Positions 49,990-59,109 are shown, numbered from the stretch's first letter. The stretch: 64,000 nt of DNA from Flavobacterium swingsii (GCF_900111965.1 NZ_FOJT01000003.1:310001-374000); one strand, 5' to 3'. The notes: generated by a model from the letters alone, not told the origin. Translations and numbers: made by a program.

Positions 49990-50955
49990 TTAATCGTCAT
50001 TCTGGAAGTTAAGATTTATTGGCAATGAAAATTTAATTTTTTGCTTAATTCCTCTATACTCTCCAGGCGTCCAAAGATTACTAGTTGTTTTAATTAATCG
50101 AATTGCTTCAGTATCTAAATCTGTTTCTAGGGATTGAATGATTTTTATGTCTTCAATCTCTCCTCCAACACCTATAGTAAATCCTAAAAATATTTTTCCT
50201 TTTATGCTTTTTTGAATAGATGGTGTTTTATAGTTATGCGCAATGTACATTCCAAATGCGTGCATTCCTCCTATAAATTCAGGCGGTTTGTTTATTTCTA
50301 AATAGCCAAATTCTATGTTTAGAGCATCTCGGCTTACTCCTCCCATAAATTTGCCCAATTCATATTTTTCAACAAATTGAATCTTATATCTTAAATCAAT
50401 GCCTTTCCAAATACCATCTTTAAAACCTCCGTTTATTTCTCCTCTCGAATTTTCGAATTCACCACGTTCGATCATAAATCCATTTCCTTCAACAATTTTT
50501 TGATTTTCATTTTCGTCCCAATAGGAAATTATCTTTATAACGGACTCTTTATTTAAATTATCTTTTGTTATCTGTGTGTATTCTCCATCAATCTCCTTTT
50601 TTCCATTTTCATATAATGAAAAATAATTGCCAGTTGGATTATTATTTTCATTGTTATAGTTTGTTACACTTTTTAAATTTCCCGATTCATAAAATTCTTT
50701 GTGTTGTCCTATTTTTAATCTCCCAGATTTGCTATGGGAAAAACCTTGATGTTTTATATGATTATTTAAGTAATAATCAACTATTTCGTATTTGTCCTTT
50801 TCTAGCGCGTAATCTTTAATTATTCGATAATATTTATAGCTTTCTTCAGTTGTTTCTTGATTTAAAGAATCTAAAAATATTTTTTTGTCATTATTATCTT
50901 GAGCAAAAAGGGAAGATGCAAAAAGTGAAAATATAATAAAAAGGTAATTTTTCAT
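49990..50955 (-). CDS. Exported MORN-like protein with TonB C-terminal domain
   Basis: 321 residues. MKNYLFIIFSLFASSLFAQ is a signal peptide. The middle contains short repeat-like strands (GRLKIGQHKEFYESGNLKSV, GNYFSLYENGKKEIDGEY) of the MORN/toxin-antitoxin YwqK-like type. The C-terminal 100 residues (LGFTIGVGGEIEDIKIIQSL; DTEAIRLIKTTSNLWTPGEY) match the TonB_C domain. It is not a TonB energy transducer, since it has no inner-membrane anchor with Pro-rich linker; perhaps an envelope protein that uses the fold. It lies between the 2TM/folA pair and thyA. Confidence 0.8.
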   Translation of the reverse strand: MKNYLFIIFSLFASSLFAQDNNDKKIFLDSLNQETTEESYKYYRIIKDYALEKDKYEIVDYYLNNHIKHQGFSHSKSGRLKIGQHKEFYESGNLKSVTNYNNENNNPTGNYFSLYENGKKEIDGEYTQITKDNLNKESVIKIISYWDENENQKIVEGNGFMIERGEFENSRGEINGGFKDGIWKGIDLRYKIQFVEKYELGKFMGGVSRDALNIEFGYLEINKPPEFIGGMHAFGMYIAHNYKTPSIQKSIKGKIFLGFTIGVGGEIEDIKIIQSLETDLDTEAIRLIKTTSNLWTPGEYRGIKQKIKFSLPINLNFQNDD

Positions 50956-50975
50956 GTGTGGGTTTTAATGATTTT

Positions 50976-51800
50976 TTATACAGCAACCGCTCCTTTTATA
51001 TGAGCATGTGCTTCGTAACCTTCTAGTGTAAAATCTTCAAATTTAAAATCGAAAATATTTTTCACTTCAGGATTTAAAATCATTTTTGGTAATGGTAATG
51101 GCTCACGAGATAATTGCAGTTCAACTTGTTCGAAATGATTGTTATAAATGTGTGCGTCGCCAAAAGTGTGAATAAATTCTCCCAATTGCAAATCGCAAAC
51201 TTGAGCAAGCATCATTGTAAATAATGCGTAAGAAGCAATGTTAAAAGGAACTCCCAAGAAAATATCGGCACTACGCTGGTATAGCTGACAAGATAATTTT
51301 CCTTCGGAAACATAAAACTGAAAAAAAGCATGACAAGGAGGTAAAGCTACTTTTCCGTTGGCTACATTCTCTGCAAATGATTTAGTAGTGTCTGGTAAAA
51401 CTGAAGGATTCCAAGCAGAAATTAACATTCTACGACTGTTTGGGTTGGTTTTTAGAGTGTCTATCAATTCGGTGATTTGGTCAATTTCTTCGCTATTCCA
51501 ATTGCGCCATTGGTGTCCGTAAACAGGTCCTAATTCGCCATTTTCGTTTGCCCAATCGTCCCAAATTTTTACTCCATTTTCTTGTAAATATGCAATATTT
51601 GTTTCTCCTTTCAGAAACCAAAGCAATTCGTGAATAATAGATTTTAGATGTAGTTTTTTGGTCGTAACCATAGGAAAACCATCGGCTAAATCGAAACGCA
51701 TTTGGTAACCAAAAACACTTTTTGTTCCTGTTCCTGTTCTGTCGCCTTTTTGTGTTCCGTTGTCTAGAACGTGTTTTACTAAATCTAAATATTGCTTCAT
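50976..51800 (-). CDS. thyA: Thymidylate synthase
   Basis: 274 residues; makes dTMP from dUMP using methylene-tetrahydrofolate. The N-terminal [20 protein letters not shown], the catalytic cysteine in [12 protein letters not shown], and [20 protein letters not shown] with the folate-binding C-terminus [18 protein letters not shown] are unmistakable. Its upstream region bears 16-bp tandem repeats. folA lies 1.4 kb away on the same strand. This is the classic ThyA, not the flavin ThyX. Confidence 0.97.
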   Translation of the reverse strand: MKQYLDLVKHVLDNGTQKGDRTGTGTKSVFGYQMRFDLADGFPMVTTKKLHLKSIIHELLWFLKGETNIAYLQENGVKIWDDWANENGELGPVYGHQWRNWNSEEIDQITELIDTLKTNPNSRRMLISAWNPSVLPDTTKSFAENVANGKVALPPCHAFFQFYVSEGKLSCQLYQRSADIFLGVPFNIASYALFTMMLAQVCDLQLGEFIHTFGDAHIYNNHFEQVELQLSREPLPLPKMILNPEVKNIFDFKFEDFTLEGYEAHAHIKGAVAV

Positions 51801-51804
51801 CGTT

Positions 51805-51857
51805 GTTGATTCGGTTATTTGTTGATTTGGTTATTTGTTGATTCGAATAACCAAATC
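51805..51857. repeat. Tandem 16-bp repeats and hairpin upstream of thyA
   Basis: GTTGATTCGGTTATTT (51805-51820), GTTGATTTGGTTATTT (51821-51836) and a partial third copy (51837-51845) start 5 bp before the thyA ATG. GATTTGGTTATT (51824-51835) and AATAACCAAATC (51846-51857) form a perfect 12-bp hairpin. Confidence 0.9.
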
Positions 51858-51861
51858 CACA

Positions 51862-52482
51862 TTATAATTCTCTTTTCGAGATTTCGTCTCTTATTTTGGC
51901 TGCTTTTTCGTAATCTTCATCATTTACAGCAGTTTCTAACATTTCATGAAGTTCCGATAAACTGTGTTTTGAAAACAAATTTTTACTGTCGTTACTTTCT
52001 TCTAAAAAAGGTTCGGAAGCAGAAAGTACGCTATCTAAGTCATGTTCTAGATTTTCTGAATCTGGATTTATTTTTAGATAAATTCCTGCTTTGTCTAAGA
52101 TGTTTTTGTAAGTAAAAATTGGTGCGTTAAAACGTAGTGCTAGTGCAATAGCATCGGAAGTTCTGGCATCGATAATTTCTTCAATTTTATCACGTTCACA
52201 AATCATGCTGGAGTAAAAAACGCCATCTACTAATTTGTGAATAATAACTTGTTTGATTACAATATCAAATCTATCTGCAAAGGATTTAAACAAATCATGA
52301 GTCAGTGGGCGAGGTGGTTTTATCTCTTTTTCGAGAGCAATTGCGATTGATTGTGCTTCGAAAGCGCCAATTACAATTGGTAATTTTCGGTCGCCATCTA
52401 CTTCATTCAAAATAAGTGCGTAGGCACCGTTTTGTGTCTGACTGTATGATATTCCTTTTATTGTTAGTTTTACTAAACTCAT
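51862..52482 (-). CDS. Bifunctional nuclease (DUF151) family protein with UVR motif
   Basis: 206 residues. The N-terminal two-thirds is DUF151/bifunctional nuclease family: VKLTIKGISYSQTQNGAYAL, LPIVIGAFEAQSIAIALEKE and DARTSDAIALALRFNAPIFT. The C-terminal 40 residues contain a UVR motif (SELHEMLETAVNDEDYEKAA then IRDEIS), the helical hairpin that binds UvrA or partners in UvrB/UvrC and ClpC adaptors. This fusion is standard in Bacteroidota. Nuclease activity is known only for a plant homologue; the bacterial role is unclear. Upstream of its ATG lies the ATTTTAG-type repeat. Confidence 0.88.
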   Translation of the reverse strand: MSLVKLTIKGISYSQTQNGAYALILNEVDGDRKLPIVIGAFEAQSIAIALEKEIKPPRPLTHDLFKSFADRFDIVIKQVIIHKLVDGVFYSSMICERDKIEEIIDARTSDAIALALRFNAPIFTYKNILDKAGIYLKINPDSENLEHDLDSVLSASEPFLEESNDSKNLFSKHSLSELHEMLETAVNDEDYEKAAKIRDEISKREL

Positions 52483-52487
52483 CTTTG

Positions 52488-52545
52488 GATTTTAGATTTG
52501 CTTCGCCAATTCGCTGGCGCTTGGATCAGATTTTAGATTTATTAA
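52488..52545. repeat. ATTTTAGATTT motifs flanking a small hairpin upstream of the DUF151 gene
   Basis: GGATTTTAGATTTGCTTCG ... GATCAGATTTTAGATTT with CGCCAATTCGCTGGCG in the middle (a weak stem). The flanks share the ATTTTAGATT core with repeats before etfA and before aspartokinase. Confidence 0.6.
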
Positions 52546-52659
52546 AATAACCTAAAATTTGTATTGCAAAGTAACAAAAAACTTTTGCTTCTTAAAAGAA
52601 AAAACTACCTAATAAAATAATTAGATAGTTTTTTTTGATTGTAATTTTCTAATTGAAAA

Positions 52660-53628
52660 CTAGCTATTTTGTGCTTTAAAAGCTTTTAATTTTTCGGTTA
52701 ATCTTGGAAGAATATCGAAAGCATCTCCTACAATTCCGTAATCGGCAACTTTGAAGAAAGGTGCATCAGCATCAGCATTGATAACTACTTTTACTTTTGA
52801 TGAGTTGATTCCTGCAATGTGCTGAATAGCTCCAGAAATTCCTACTGCGATATATAAATTTGTCGCTACAGGTTTTCCGGTTTGTCCTACGTGCTCACTG
52901 TGAGGTCTCCAACCCAAGTCAGAAACTGGTTTAGAGCAAGCGGTTGCAGCTCCTAAAACAGCGGCTAAATCTTCGATTAATCCCCAATTTTCTGGTCCTT
53001 TAAGACCACGACCACCTGAAACTACTACGTCAGCATCGGCAATGGTTACTTTTCCGGATCCTTTTTCTACAGACTGTACTTTGACACCAAAATCGGCATC
53101 AGAAATACTTGGAGCAAAATCTTCGGCAGCGGCTGAACCAGTATTCTCGAAAACTCCGTAAGAGTTTTTACCTAAACACAATACTTTTACATCAGTATTT
53201 ATTTCGGTGATATTGAAAGCTTTGTTAGAAAAAGCATTTCTTTTTACTTGAAACGGTGACATGTTTACTGGTAATCCAACTATGTTTGAAGCAAAACCTG
53301 CGTCAAGCGCTACCGATACTAATGGTGCAAGGTATAAACTGTCTGTTGATGAAGATAACAAAACTAATTTTGCACTTTCTTTTTGAGCTGCTTGTTTGAT
53401 GGCATCGGCGTAAGCTTTTGCTGTAAAATTAGCCAATTTATCGTTGGTAACTTTTAGTACTTTATCTACTCCGTATTTTGCAAGTTCTGAAACATCGCTC
53501 ATGTTTACAGTGATTGCTGTAACGGTTTGTCCTGTTGTTTCTGCAATTTTTTTAGCATAAGAAGCCAATTCGAAAGCTACTTTCTTAAATTTTCCTTCTG
53601 CTGATTCTGCGTATATTAATATTGACAT
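52660..53628 (-). CDS. etfA: Electron transfer flavoprotein alpha subunit
   Basis: 322 residues; carries FAD and passes electrons from acyl-CoA dehydrogenases to the respiratory chain together with EtfB. The FAD-binding C-terminal half shows VVSGGRGLKGPENWGLIEDL, GATACSKPVSDLGWRPHSEH, VGQTGKPVATNLYIAVGISG and AIQHIAGINSSKVKVVINAD. The N-terminal half is the Rossmann-like ETF domain. It is downstream of etfB, and the gap bears ATTTTAGATT repeats. A fatty-acid oxidation role is inferred from the family. Confidence 0.97.
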   Translation of the reverse strand: MSILIYAESAEGKFKKVAFELASYAKKIAETTGQTVTAITVNMSDVSELAKYGVDKVLKVTNDKLANFTAKAYADAIKQAAQKESAKLVLLSSSTDSLYLAPLVSVALDAGFASNIVGLPVNMSPFQVKRNAFSNKAFNITEINTDVKVLCLGKNSYGVFENTGSAAAEDFAPSISDADFGVKVQSVEKGSGKVTIADADVVVSGGRGLKGPENWGLIEDLAAVLGAATACSKPVSDLGWRPHSEHVGQTGKPVATNLYIAVGISGAIQHIAGINSSKVKVVINADADAPFFKVADYGIVGDAFDILPRLTEKLKAFKAQNS

Positions 53629-53632
53629 AATA

Positions 53633-53665
53633 ATTTTAGATTTTAGATTAACGATTTTAGATTTT
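53633..53665. repeat. ATTTTAGATT repeats upstream of etfA
   Basis: ATTTTAGATTTTAGATTAAC followed by GATTTTAGATTTTTG: three spaced ATTTTAGATT cores between etfB and etfA, ending 4 bp before the etfA ATG on the minus strand. Same core as the heptamer repeats at 24143. Confidence 0.75.
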
Positions 53666-53683
53666 TGAAATGAATCAACAACC

Positions 53684-54430
53684 TTAAATCACCTTTGCTT
53701 CGTTGTGTAATAAGTTGATTAATTCGTCTAAATTGTCAGGACTTATTAACTTTACAGCTGATTTTTCGGCAGGCTTTTCAAACTTGACTGCTTTAGTTTC
53801 TGATGCTGCACTAATAGGTTCAAGAATTGTTAATGCTTTAGTTCTGGCAGTCATAATTCCTCTCATGTTAGGAATACGCAAATCTTTTTCTTCTACCAAT
53901 CCTTTTTGACCACCAACTATTAATGGTAAAGTGGTTGCAACGATTTCTTTTCCACCATCGATTTCGCGAGATGCTTTTGCATTATTTCCATCGATAGTAA
54001 GTTCGGTACAAGAATTTACAAAATTCATGCCTAATATTCCAGCAATCATCCCTGGAACCATACCGCCATTATAATCTAATGATTCTCTACCTGCAATAAC
54101 AAGGTCGTAACCACCAGTTTTTATGACTTCAGCTAATTGTTTTGCTACAAAAAAACCATCAGTTGGATTGGCATTAATACGAATCGCTTCGTTTGCACCA
54201 ATAGCTAATGCTTTTCTTAAAGTAGGCTCAGTATCTGGACCACCAACATTTACAACAGTTACGTTTGCACCTTGTTGTTCTTGAAACCAGATGGCTCTTG
54301 TTAAACCAAATTCATCATTTGGGTTAATTACAAATTGTACCCCATTGGTGTCAAATTCTGAATCACCATTGGTAAAATTAATTTTTGAAGTAGTATCAGG
54401 AACGTGGCTGATGCAAACTAATATTTTCAT
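53684..54430 (-). CDS. etfB: Electron transfer flavoprotein beta subunit
   Basis: 248 residues from MKILVCISHVPDTTSKINF; eight codons further upstream do not match the family. It forms the EtfAB heterodimer and binds AMP. Motifs: KALAIGANEAIRINANPTDG, LVIAGRESLDYNGGMVPGMI, AGILGMNFVNSCTEL and TTLPLIVGGQKGLVEEKDLRIPN. It is cotranscribed with etfA and diverges from pdhB. Confidence 0.97.
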   Translation of the reverse strand: MKILVCISHVPDTTSKINFTNGDSEFDTNGVQFVINPNDEFGLTRAIWFQEQQGANVTVVNVGGPDTEPTLRKALAIGANEAIRINANPTDGFFVAKQLAEVIKTGGYDLVIAGRESLDYNGGMVPGMIAGILGMNFVNSCTELTIDGNNAKASREIDGGKEIVATTLPLIVGGQKGLVEEKDLRIPNMRGIMTARTKALTILEPISAASETKAVKFEKPAEKSAVKLISPDNLDELINLLHNEAKVI

Positions 54431-54453
54431 GTTCTTTATCTTAAATTGAAACA

Positions 54454-54461
54454 CAAAAATA
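54454..54461 (-). promoter_or_regulatory. -7 element of etfBA
   Basis: Minus-strand TATTTTTG, exact TAnnTTTG, 23 bp before the etfB start at 54430. Confidence 0.5.
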
Positions 54462-54590
54462 AGATATTTATTTTAAATAAAATACTATGCATGCATAATA
54501 TTTTATTAAAACTATTTCATTTTCGAAATGATTATTTCAATAAATTGAAGTATCAATACATAATTATGCTTTTATATGATTTTTAATTTT

Positions 54591-54598
54591 TACTTTTG
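54591..54598 (+). promoter_or_regulatory. -7 element of pdhB
   Basis: TACTTTTG, exact TAnnTTTG, 32 bp before the pdhB ATG. Confidence 0.5.
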
Positions 54599-54630
54599 CT
54601 GTTCAATTTTACAGATATACATCAAAATAT

Positions 54631-55608
54631 ATGAGAACGATACAATTTAGAGAAGCCATTTGTGAAGCCATGAGCGAAGAAATGCGTCGCGACGAATCAG
54701 TTTACTTAATGGGTGAAGAAGTTGCCGAATATAACGGTGCATACAAAGCTTCGAAAGGAATGTTAGACGAATTTGGAGCAAAAAGAGTCATCGATACACC
54801 AATTGCAGAGCTTGGTTTTGCAGGTATTGCAGTAGGTTCAGCTATGAACGGTTGTCGTCCTATTGTTGAGTATATGACTTTCAATTTCTCGCTAGTTGGT
54901 ATCGATCAGATTATCAATAATGCAGCAAAAATGCGTCAAATGAGTGCAGGGCAATTCCCAATGCCAATGGTTTTTCGTGGGCCAACTGCTTCGGCGGGAC
55001 AATTGGGAGCGACACACTCGCAAGCTTTCGAAAACTGGTTTGCTAATACACCAGGGCTAAAAGTTGTTGTGCCTAGTACTGTTTATGATGCAAAAGGTTT
55101 GCTAAAAGCGGCTATTCGTGATAATGATCCTGTGATTTTTATGGAATCAGAGCAAATGTACGGTGACAAAGGAGAAGTACCAGAAGGAGATTATATTATT
55201 CCACTTGGTGTTGCCGATATTAAACGTGCAGGAACTGATGTAACGATTGTGTCTTTTGGTAAAATCATCAAAGAAGCGCATCACGCTGCTGACGAATTAG
55301 AAAAAGAAGGAATTTCATGCGAAATTATCGATTTGCGTACTGTTCGTCCAATGGATTATGAAACTATTTTAACTTCTGTTAAAAAAACAAATAGATTAGT
55401 AGTTCTTGAAGAAGCGTGGCCTTTTGCTTCTGTAGCTTCAGAAATTACTTATATCGTACAAGAACGTGCTTTCGATTTTCTTGATGCGCCAATACAAAGA
55501 ATCACTACTGCCGATACACCTGCGCCATATTCACCAACTTTACTAAAAGAATGGTTGCCTAATGCACAAGATGTTATAAAAGCGGTTAAAAAAGTAATGT
55601 ATAAATAG
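54631..55608 (+). CDS. pdhB: Pyruvate dehydrogenase E1 component beta subunit
   Basis: 325 residues; part of the E1 heterotetramer that decarboxylates pyruvate with thiamine diphosphate in the PDH complex. MRTIQFREAICEAMSEEMRR, ELGFAGIAVGSAMNGCRPIV, RGPTASAGQLGATHSQAFEN and VVLEEAWPFASVASEI are standard E1-beta. The alpha and E2 genes are not adjacent, so this is a separated pdhB as is usual in flavobacteria. Promoter and terminator suggest a single-gene transcript. Confidence 0.95.
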   Translation: MRTIQFREAICEAMSEEMRRDESVYLMGEEVAEYNGAYKASKGMLDEFGAKRVIDTPIAELGFAGIAVGSAMNGCRPIVEYMTFNFSLVGIDQIINNAAKMRQMSAGQFPMPMVFRGPTASAGQLGATHSQAFENWFANTPGLKVVVPSTVYDAKGLLKAAIRDNDPVIFMESEQMYGDKGEVPEGDYIIPLGVADIKRAGTDVTIVSFGKIIKEAHHAADELEKEGISCEIIDLRTVRPMDYETILTSVKKTNRLVVLEEAWPFASVASEITYIVQERAFDFLDAPIQRITTADTPAPYSPTLLKEWLPNAQDVIKAVKKVMYK

Positions 55609-55614
55609 ACTGGA

Positions 55615-55692
55615 TTAGATTGTTAGACAATTAGACTTCTTAGATTACACAAAGTCTAACAATCTAAGTAGTCTAATTGTCTAACAATCTAA
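55615..55692. repeat. Long near-perfect inverted repeat after pdhB
   Basis: Arms of 32 bp, 55615-55646 and 55661-55692, match at 31 positions (23 bp uninterrupted at the outside, one mismatch, then 8 bp), with a 14-nt loop. The arms are built from TTAGATTGTTAGACAATTAG and its complement. It begins 6 bp after the pdhB stop. No gene inside. Confidence 0.93.
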
Positions 55693-55700
55693 AAAAAAAC

Positions 55701-55708
55701 TATATTTG
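55701..55708 (+). promoter_or_regulatory. Candidate -7 element of the DUF5686-type gene
   Basis: TATATTTG, exact TAnnTTTG. It directly precedes a terminator-like hairpin (55709-55740), so it either drives a leader containing an attenuator or occurs by chance. Confidence 0.3.
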
Positions 55709-55740
55709 AAACTTCATCATTAATTGATGAAGTTTTTTAT
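55709..55740 (+). terminator. Terminator-like hairpin upstream of the DUF5686-type gene
   Basis: AAACTTCATCA / TGATGAAGTTT, 11-bp perfect stem, 5-nt loop, then TTTTAT. It could end the pdhB transcript or act as a 5' leader attenuator. Confidence 0.75.
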
Positions 55741-55751
55741 TTGAAATGTGT

Positions 55752-58244
55752 ATGAAAAAAATATTTATAATCTTCGGTTTTTTACTTTCAATAAGTAACA
55801 TTGCACAAACTAAAGTGAGTGGTGTCATTTATGACGATACCAATGCAACAGTTCCTTATGCAAATTTATGTTTCAAAGGAACTAGAGAATGTGTCACGTC
55901 CGACGAAAACGGAAGGTTTTATTTAGAATCTGATTCTGATAGAAAAATATTATCAGTGTCTTATGTAGGTTTTCAAAACAAAGATATTGTTCTTACCAAA
56001 GCGGTAAATTATGACATGAAAATTTATTTTTCGGGAGCAAATACGTTAGATGAAGTTAAAATATTTTCAGGAAAAACCTCTAAAAAGAACAATCCGGCAC
56101 TTGATATTCTTCGAAAAATTTGGGAACGCAAGCGTAAGAACGGTTTGCATCAGTTTAACCAATATCAAATGAATAAATATGAAAAAGTAGAGTTTGATAT
56201 GAATACTATCGATTCTGCTTTCATGAAAAATAGGGTTTTCAAAGGATTGGAATTTATTTTCAAACAAATAGATACTTCAAAAGTAACAGGAAAAACATAC
56301 TTGCCCATTTTTATAAACGAATCATTATCGGAAGTTTATGGAGATAACACAAATGGGAAAACAAAAGAAATTTTAAAAGCCAACAAAAATTCAGGAATTG
56401 GCGAAGGAAATGGAGTTGATACTTTTATAAAAGATTTGTATTCAGAATATGATATTTATGATAATTATCTAAACTTCTTCGATAAGAATTTTGTGAGTCC
56501 GTTGTCTAAAACGGGAATTAATACATATAGTTACGTGTTAAGCGACAGTACATTTATAGATAAAAAATGGTGTTATAATATTGTGTTTTATCCACGCAGA
56601 AAAAATGAACTGACTTTCAAAGGAGATTTCTGGGTAAATGACACCACATTTGCCATCAAGAAAATAAACCTTACTGCTTCAAAAAGTGCCAATATAAACT
56701 GGGTAAAAGATATTTACATCGAACAAGAATTTGATGTGCTAAATGATTCTGTTTTTCTTCTAAAACGAGATCACATGATGTCAGATTTTGCTTTAAACAA
56801 AAAAGAAAAATCGAAAGGTGTTTACGGAAAAAGAACCACTTTATACAGCGATCATAAATTTAACGAAGTAAAACCAGACAAGTTTTACAAAGACGATGTA
56901 AATAATTATGATCAATCAGTTTATACAAAGTCCGATGAGTATTGGCAAGAAAATCGAGCAGAAACTTTAAATAAAGACGAAGCTGGAGTTTACAAAATGC
57001 TCGATACGCTAAAAACTGTCAAAAAATTCAAGCAATTGTATAATATAGTTTCTATACTTGGAAGCGGTTATATAAACAAAGGAATTATCGATTATGGACC
57101 AATATTTTCCATATTTGGGTACAATGATGTCGAAGGTCAAAGACTTAGAGTAGGAGGAAGAACTTACTTTAATACAAACGATCCTTGGAGAATTCAGGCT
57201 TATACGGCTTACGGATTTAAAGATAATAAATTCAAATATGGAGTTTCAGGAAAATGGATGGTCGATAAGAAAAATCGAATCATACTTTCTGGAGGAAACC
57301 GTCGTGATGTAGAGCAAATAGGTGTAAGTTTAACCACTTCAAACGATGTTTTGGGACGTAGTTTTGCTTCCTCATCATTTTTTGCAAGTGGAGATAATAG
57401 CAAATTAACCAATGTAAATTTAAGCTCTTTTGCTGCTGAGATTGAACCCGTAAAAGATTTAATCTTCCAAACAGGGTTTTCGTTCCGAACTTTAGAATCG
57501 GCATCGCCAACATTTAGTTTAGATTATTACACAGATTTGCCAAGCGTTTCTAACCCAACAGGAACTATAAAATCCGATGTAAGGCAAGCCGAAATCACAA
57601 TAGGAGCGGACTTTACACCTGGTAGAAAAACAGTAGGTTATGGGGTCGAACGATTAGAAGTAGACAACAATTATTCGCGAGTATTTGTAAATTATAGTCA
57701 AGGTTTCAAAGGCGTTTTTAACAGCGATTTCGAGTACCAAAAACTGCAATTATATTACCGCCAACCAATATATATGGGCGGAATGGGACGATTGTTCTCT
57801 ACAGTCGAAGTAGGAAAAGTATTTGGCGAAGTACCTTTAGGATTGCTAGCCGTAGTGCCAGGAAATCAGTCGTATTTCGTGATAGACAACACGTATAATC
57901 TAATGAATTATTATGAATTTGTAACCGACCAATACGCCTCATTACATTTAGAACAACATTTCAATGGTCGAATTTTCTCAAGAATTCCATTTATGAAAAA
58001 ACTAAATTGGAGAGAAATCGTAGGTGTAAAGGCAGTTTACGGAAACGTTTCCGATGAGAACAGAGCCATAAACGCTTCTGGATTAAATTACCAAGCACCA
58101 ACAAATGGCTACTGGGAATACCACGCGGGAATAGGGAATATTTTCAAATGTTTCCGTATCGATTTTGCATGGCGAGGTAGTTATTTAGAACTTCCAGAAG
58201 CCAAAAGATTCACCGTAAAAGGTTCTTTCGGGTTTTATTTCTAG
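55752..58244 (+). CDS. DUF5686/carboxypeptidase-like outer-membrane protein
   Basis: 830 residues from MKKIFIIFGFLLSISNIAQ (signal peptide); an ATG two codons earlier is possible. A carboxypeptidase-regulatory-like domain occupies about 20-100 (VSGVIYDDTNATVPYANLCF; SVSYVGFQNKDI). The large remainder is a barrel-like region of the DUF5686 type, with YNIVSILGSGYINKGIIDYG, GNRRDVEQIGVSLTTSNDVL and RMPFMKKLNWREIVGVKAVYG-like turns, ending RFTVKGSFGFYF. Its stop codon TAG is the first three bases of dispersed repeat copy C. Family function is unknown; nutrient uptake or surface roles are possible. Confidence 0.85.
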   Translation: MKKIFIIFGFLLSISNIAQTKVSGVIYDDTNATVPYANLCFKGTRECVTSDENGRFYLESDSDRKILSVSYVGFQNKDIVLTKAVNYDMKIYFSGANTLDEVKIFSGKTSKKNNPALDILRKIWERKRKNGLHQFNQYQMNKYEKVEFDMNTIDSAFMKNRVFKGLEFIFKQIDTSKVTGKTYLPIFINESLSEVYGDNTNGKTKEILKANKNSGIGEGNGVDTFIKDLYSEYDIYDNYLNFFDKNFVSPLSKTGINTYSYVLSDSTFIDKKWCYNIVFYPRRKNELTFKGDFWVNDTTFAIKKINLTASKSANINWVKDIYIEQEFDVLNDSVFLLKRDHMMSDFALNKKEKSKGVYGKRTTLYSDHKFNEVKPDKFYKDDVNNYDQSVYTKSDEYWQENRAETLNKDEAGVYKMLDTLKTVKKFKQLYNIVSILGSGYINKGIIDYGPIFSIFGYNDVEGQRLRVGGRTYFNTNDPWRIQAYTAYGFKDNKFKYGVSGKWMVDKKNRIILSGGNRRDVEQIGVSLTTSNDVLGRSFASSSFFASGDNSKLTNVNLSSFAAEIEPVKDLIFQTGFSFRTLESASPTFSLDYYTDLPSVSNPTGTIKSDVRQAEITIGADFTPGRKTVGYGVERLEVDNNYSRVFVNYSQGFKGVFNSDFEYQKLQLYYRQPIYMGGMGRLFSTVEVGKVFGEVPLGLLAVVPGNQSYFVIDNTYNLMNYYEFVTDQYASLHLEQHFNGRIFSRIPFMKKLNWREIVGVKAVYGNVSDENRAINASGLNYQAPTNGYWEYHAGIGNIFKCFRIDFAWRGSYLELPEAKRFTVKGSFGFYF

Positions 58245-58322
58245 GAGCTATTTCCAGCTATGCGCTATATCTTTTCCTTGCTAAAGGAGCAAGAAAAAGG
58301 ATATCGCTACTATCTGGGCTAT
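58243..58322 (+). repeat. Dispersed intergenic repeat, family 1, copy C
   Basis: TAGGAGCTATTTCCAGCT at the left and CTATCTGGGCTA at the right, with a perfect-looking stem CTTTTCCTTGCT..AGCAAGAAAAAGG inside. This is the most regular copy. A TCTTATATGGTTCAAA motif follows at 58398-58413. Confidence 0.88.
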
Positions 58323-58444
58323 TATCAAGATTGTCATTCAAAAGAACATAGTTCAAAATTCAACATTAAAGAGCTAAAACTTAAAATGACTTTACAGTCT
58401 TATATGGTTCAAATATTTAAAATTTAAAAAAGGCTGAATTAATT

Positions 58445-59053
58445 ATGCAACAAGCCATCAATTATCTATCAGAAAAAGACACGATTTTCAAAACCATAAT
58501 CGAGCAATACGGAATTCCAGTAATTCCTTCACGACCACAAGGATTTGAAACATTGGCATTGCTAATTCTTGAGCAACAAGTTTCTATCGATTCGGCAAAA
58601 GCAACTTATTTAAAATTAAGAAACAAAGTTCAAGATTTTCAACCCAAAAACTTATTGTCACTTCCTGACGAAGAATATAGGAAGTGTGGAGTAAGCCGAC
58701 AAAAAACAAAATACATCAAATGCCTTTCGGAAGCCATTCTAGACAAACAAATTATTTTAGAAAGTTTGCCTAACAAAACAGCACAAGAAGTCCGAGAAGA
58801 ACTCATCAAAATAAAAGGTATTGGCAACTGGACGATCGATGTGTATTTAATGTTTTCTTTGCAAGAAAAAGATATTATTCCATTGGGTGATGTTGCGGTG
58901 GTTAATACAATAAAGGAATTATTAGATATTCAGGACAAGCAAGAAATGGAAATTTATGCCCAAAATTGGGCTCCGTATCGTTCTATGGCAACGTTTTTAC
59001 TTTGGCATCATTATCTGCAAAAACGCAATCGAAAAATCACTTATCAGTATTAA
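58445..59053 (+). CDS. DNA-3-methyladenine glycosylase family protein (AlkA-like, HhH-GPD)
   Basis: 202 residues; base-excision repair enzyme that removes alkylated purines. The N-terminal part includes ETLALLILEQQVSIDSAKAT; the helix-hairpin-helix is LIKIKGIGNWTIDVYLMFSL, and the catalytic Asp is in IIPLGDVAVVN. It is shorter than E. coli AlkA (282), lacking the N-terminal beta domain, as in the two-domain archaeal/bacterial forms. It stands alone, downstream of the family 1 repeat. Confidence 0.9.
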   Translation: MQQAINYLSEKDTIFKTIIEQYGIPVIPSRPQGFETLALLILEQQVSIDSAKATYLKLRNKVQDFQPKNLLSLPDEEYRKCGVSRQKTKYIKCLSEAILDKQIILESLPNKTAQEVREELIKIKGIGNWTIDVYLMFSLQEKDIIPLGDVAVVNTIKELLDIQDKQEMEIYAQNWAPYRSMATFLLWHHYLQKRNRKITYQY

Positions 59054-59109
59054 AATTATTTTTAGAGAAAAAATCACTAATTTCTAACTTTTAATTTCTA
59101 ACTTTTTAT

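Noticed and set aside
50565..50819. 84-codon plus-strand frame in the TonB-domain gene
   Set aside because: Antisense to a gene with signal peptide and C-terminal domain; Phe/Cys/His-rich composition is typical of a shadow.
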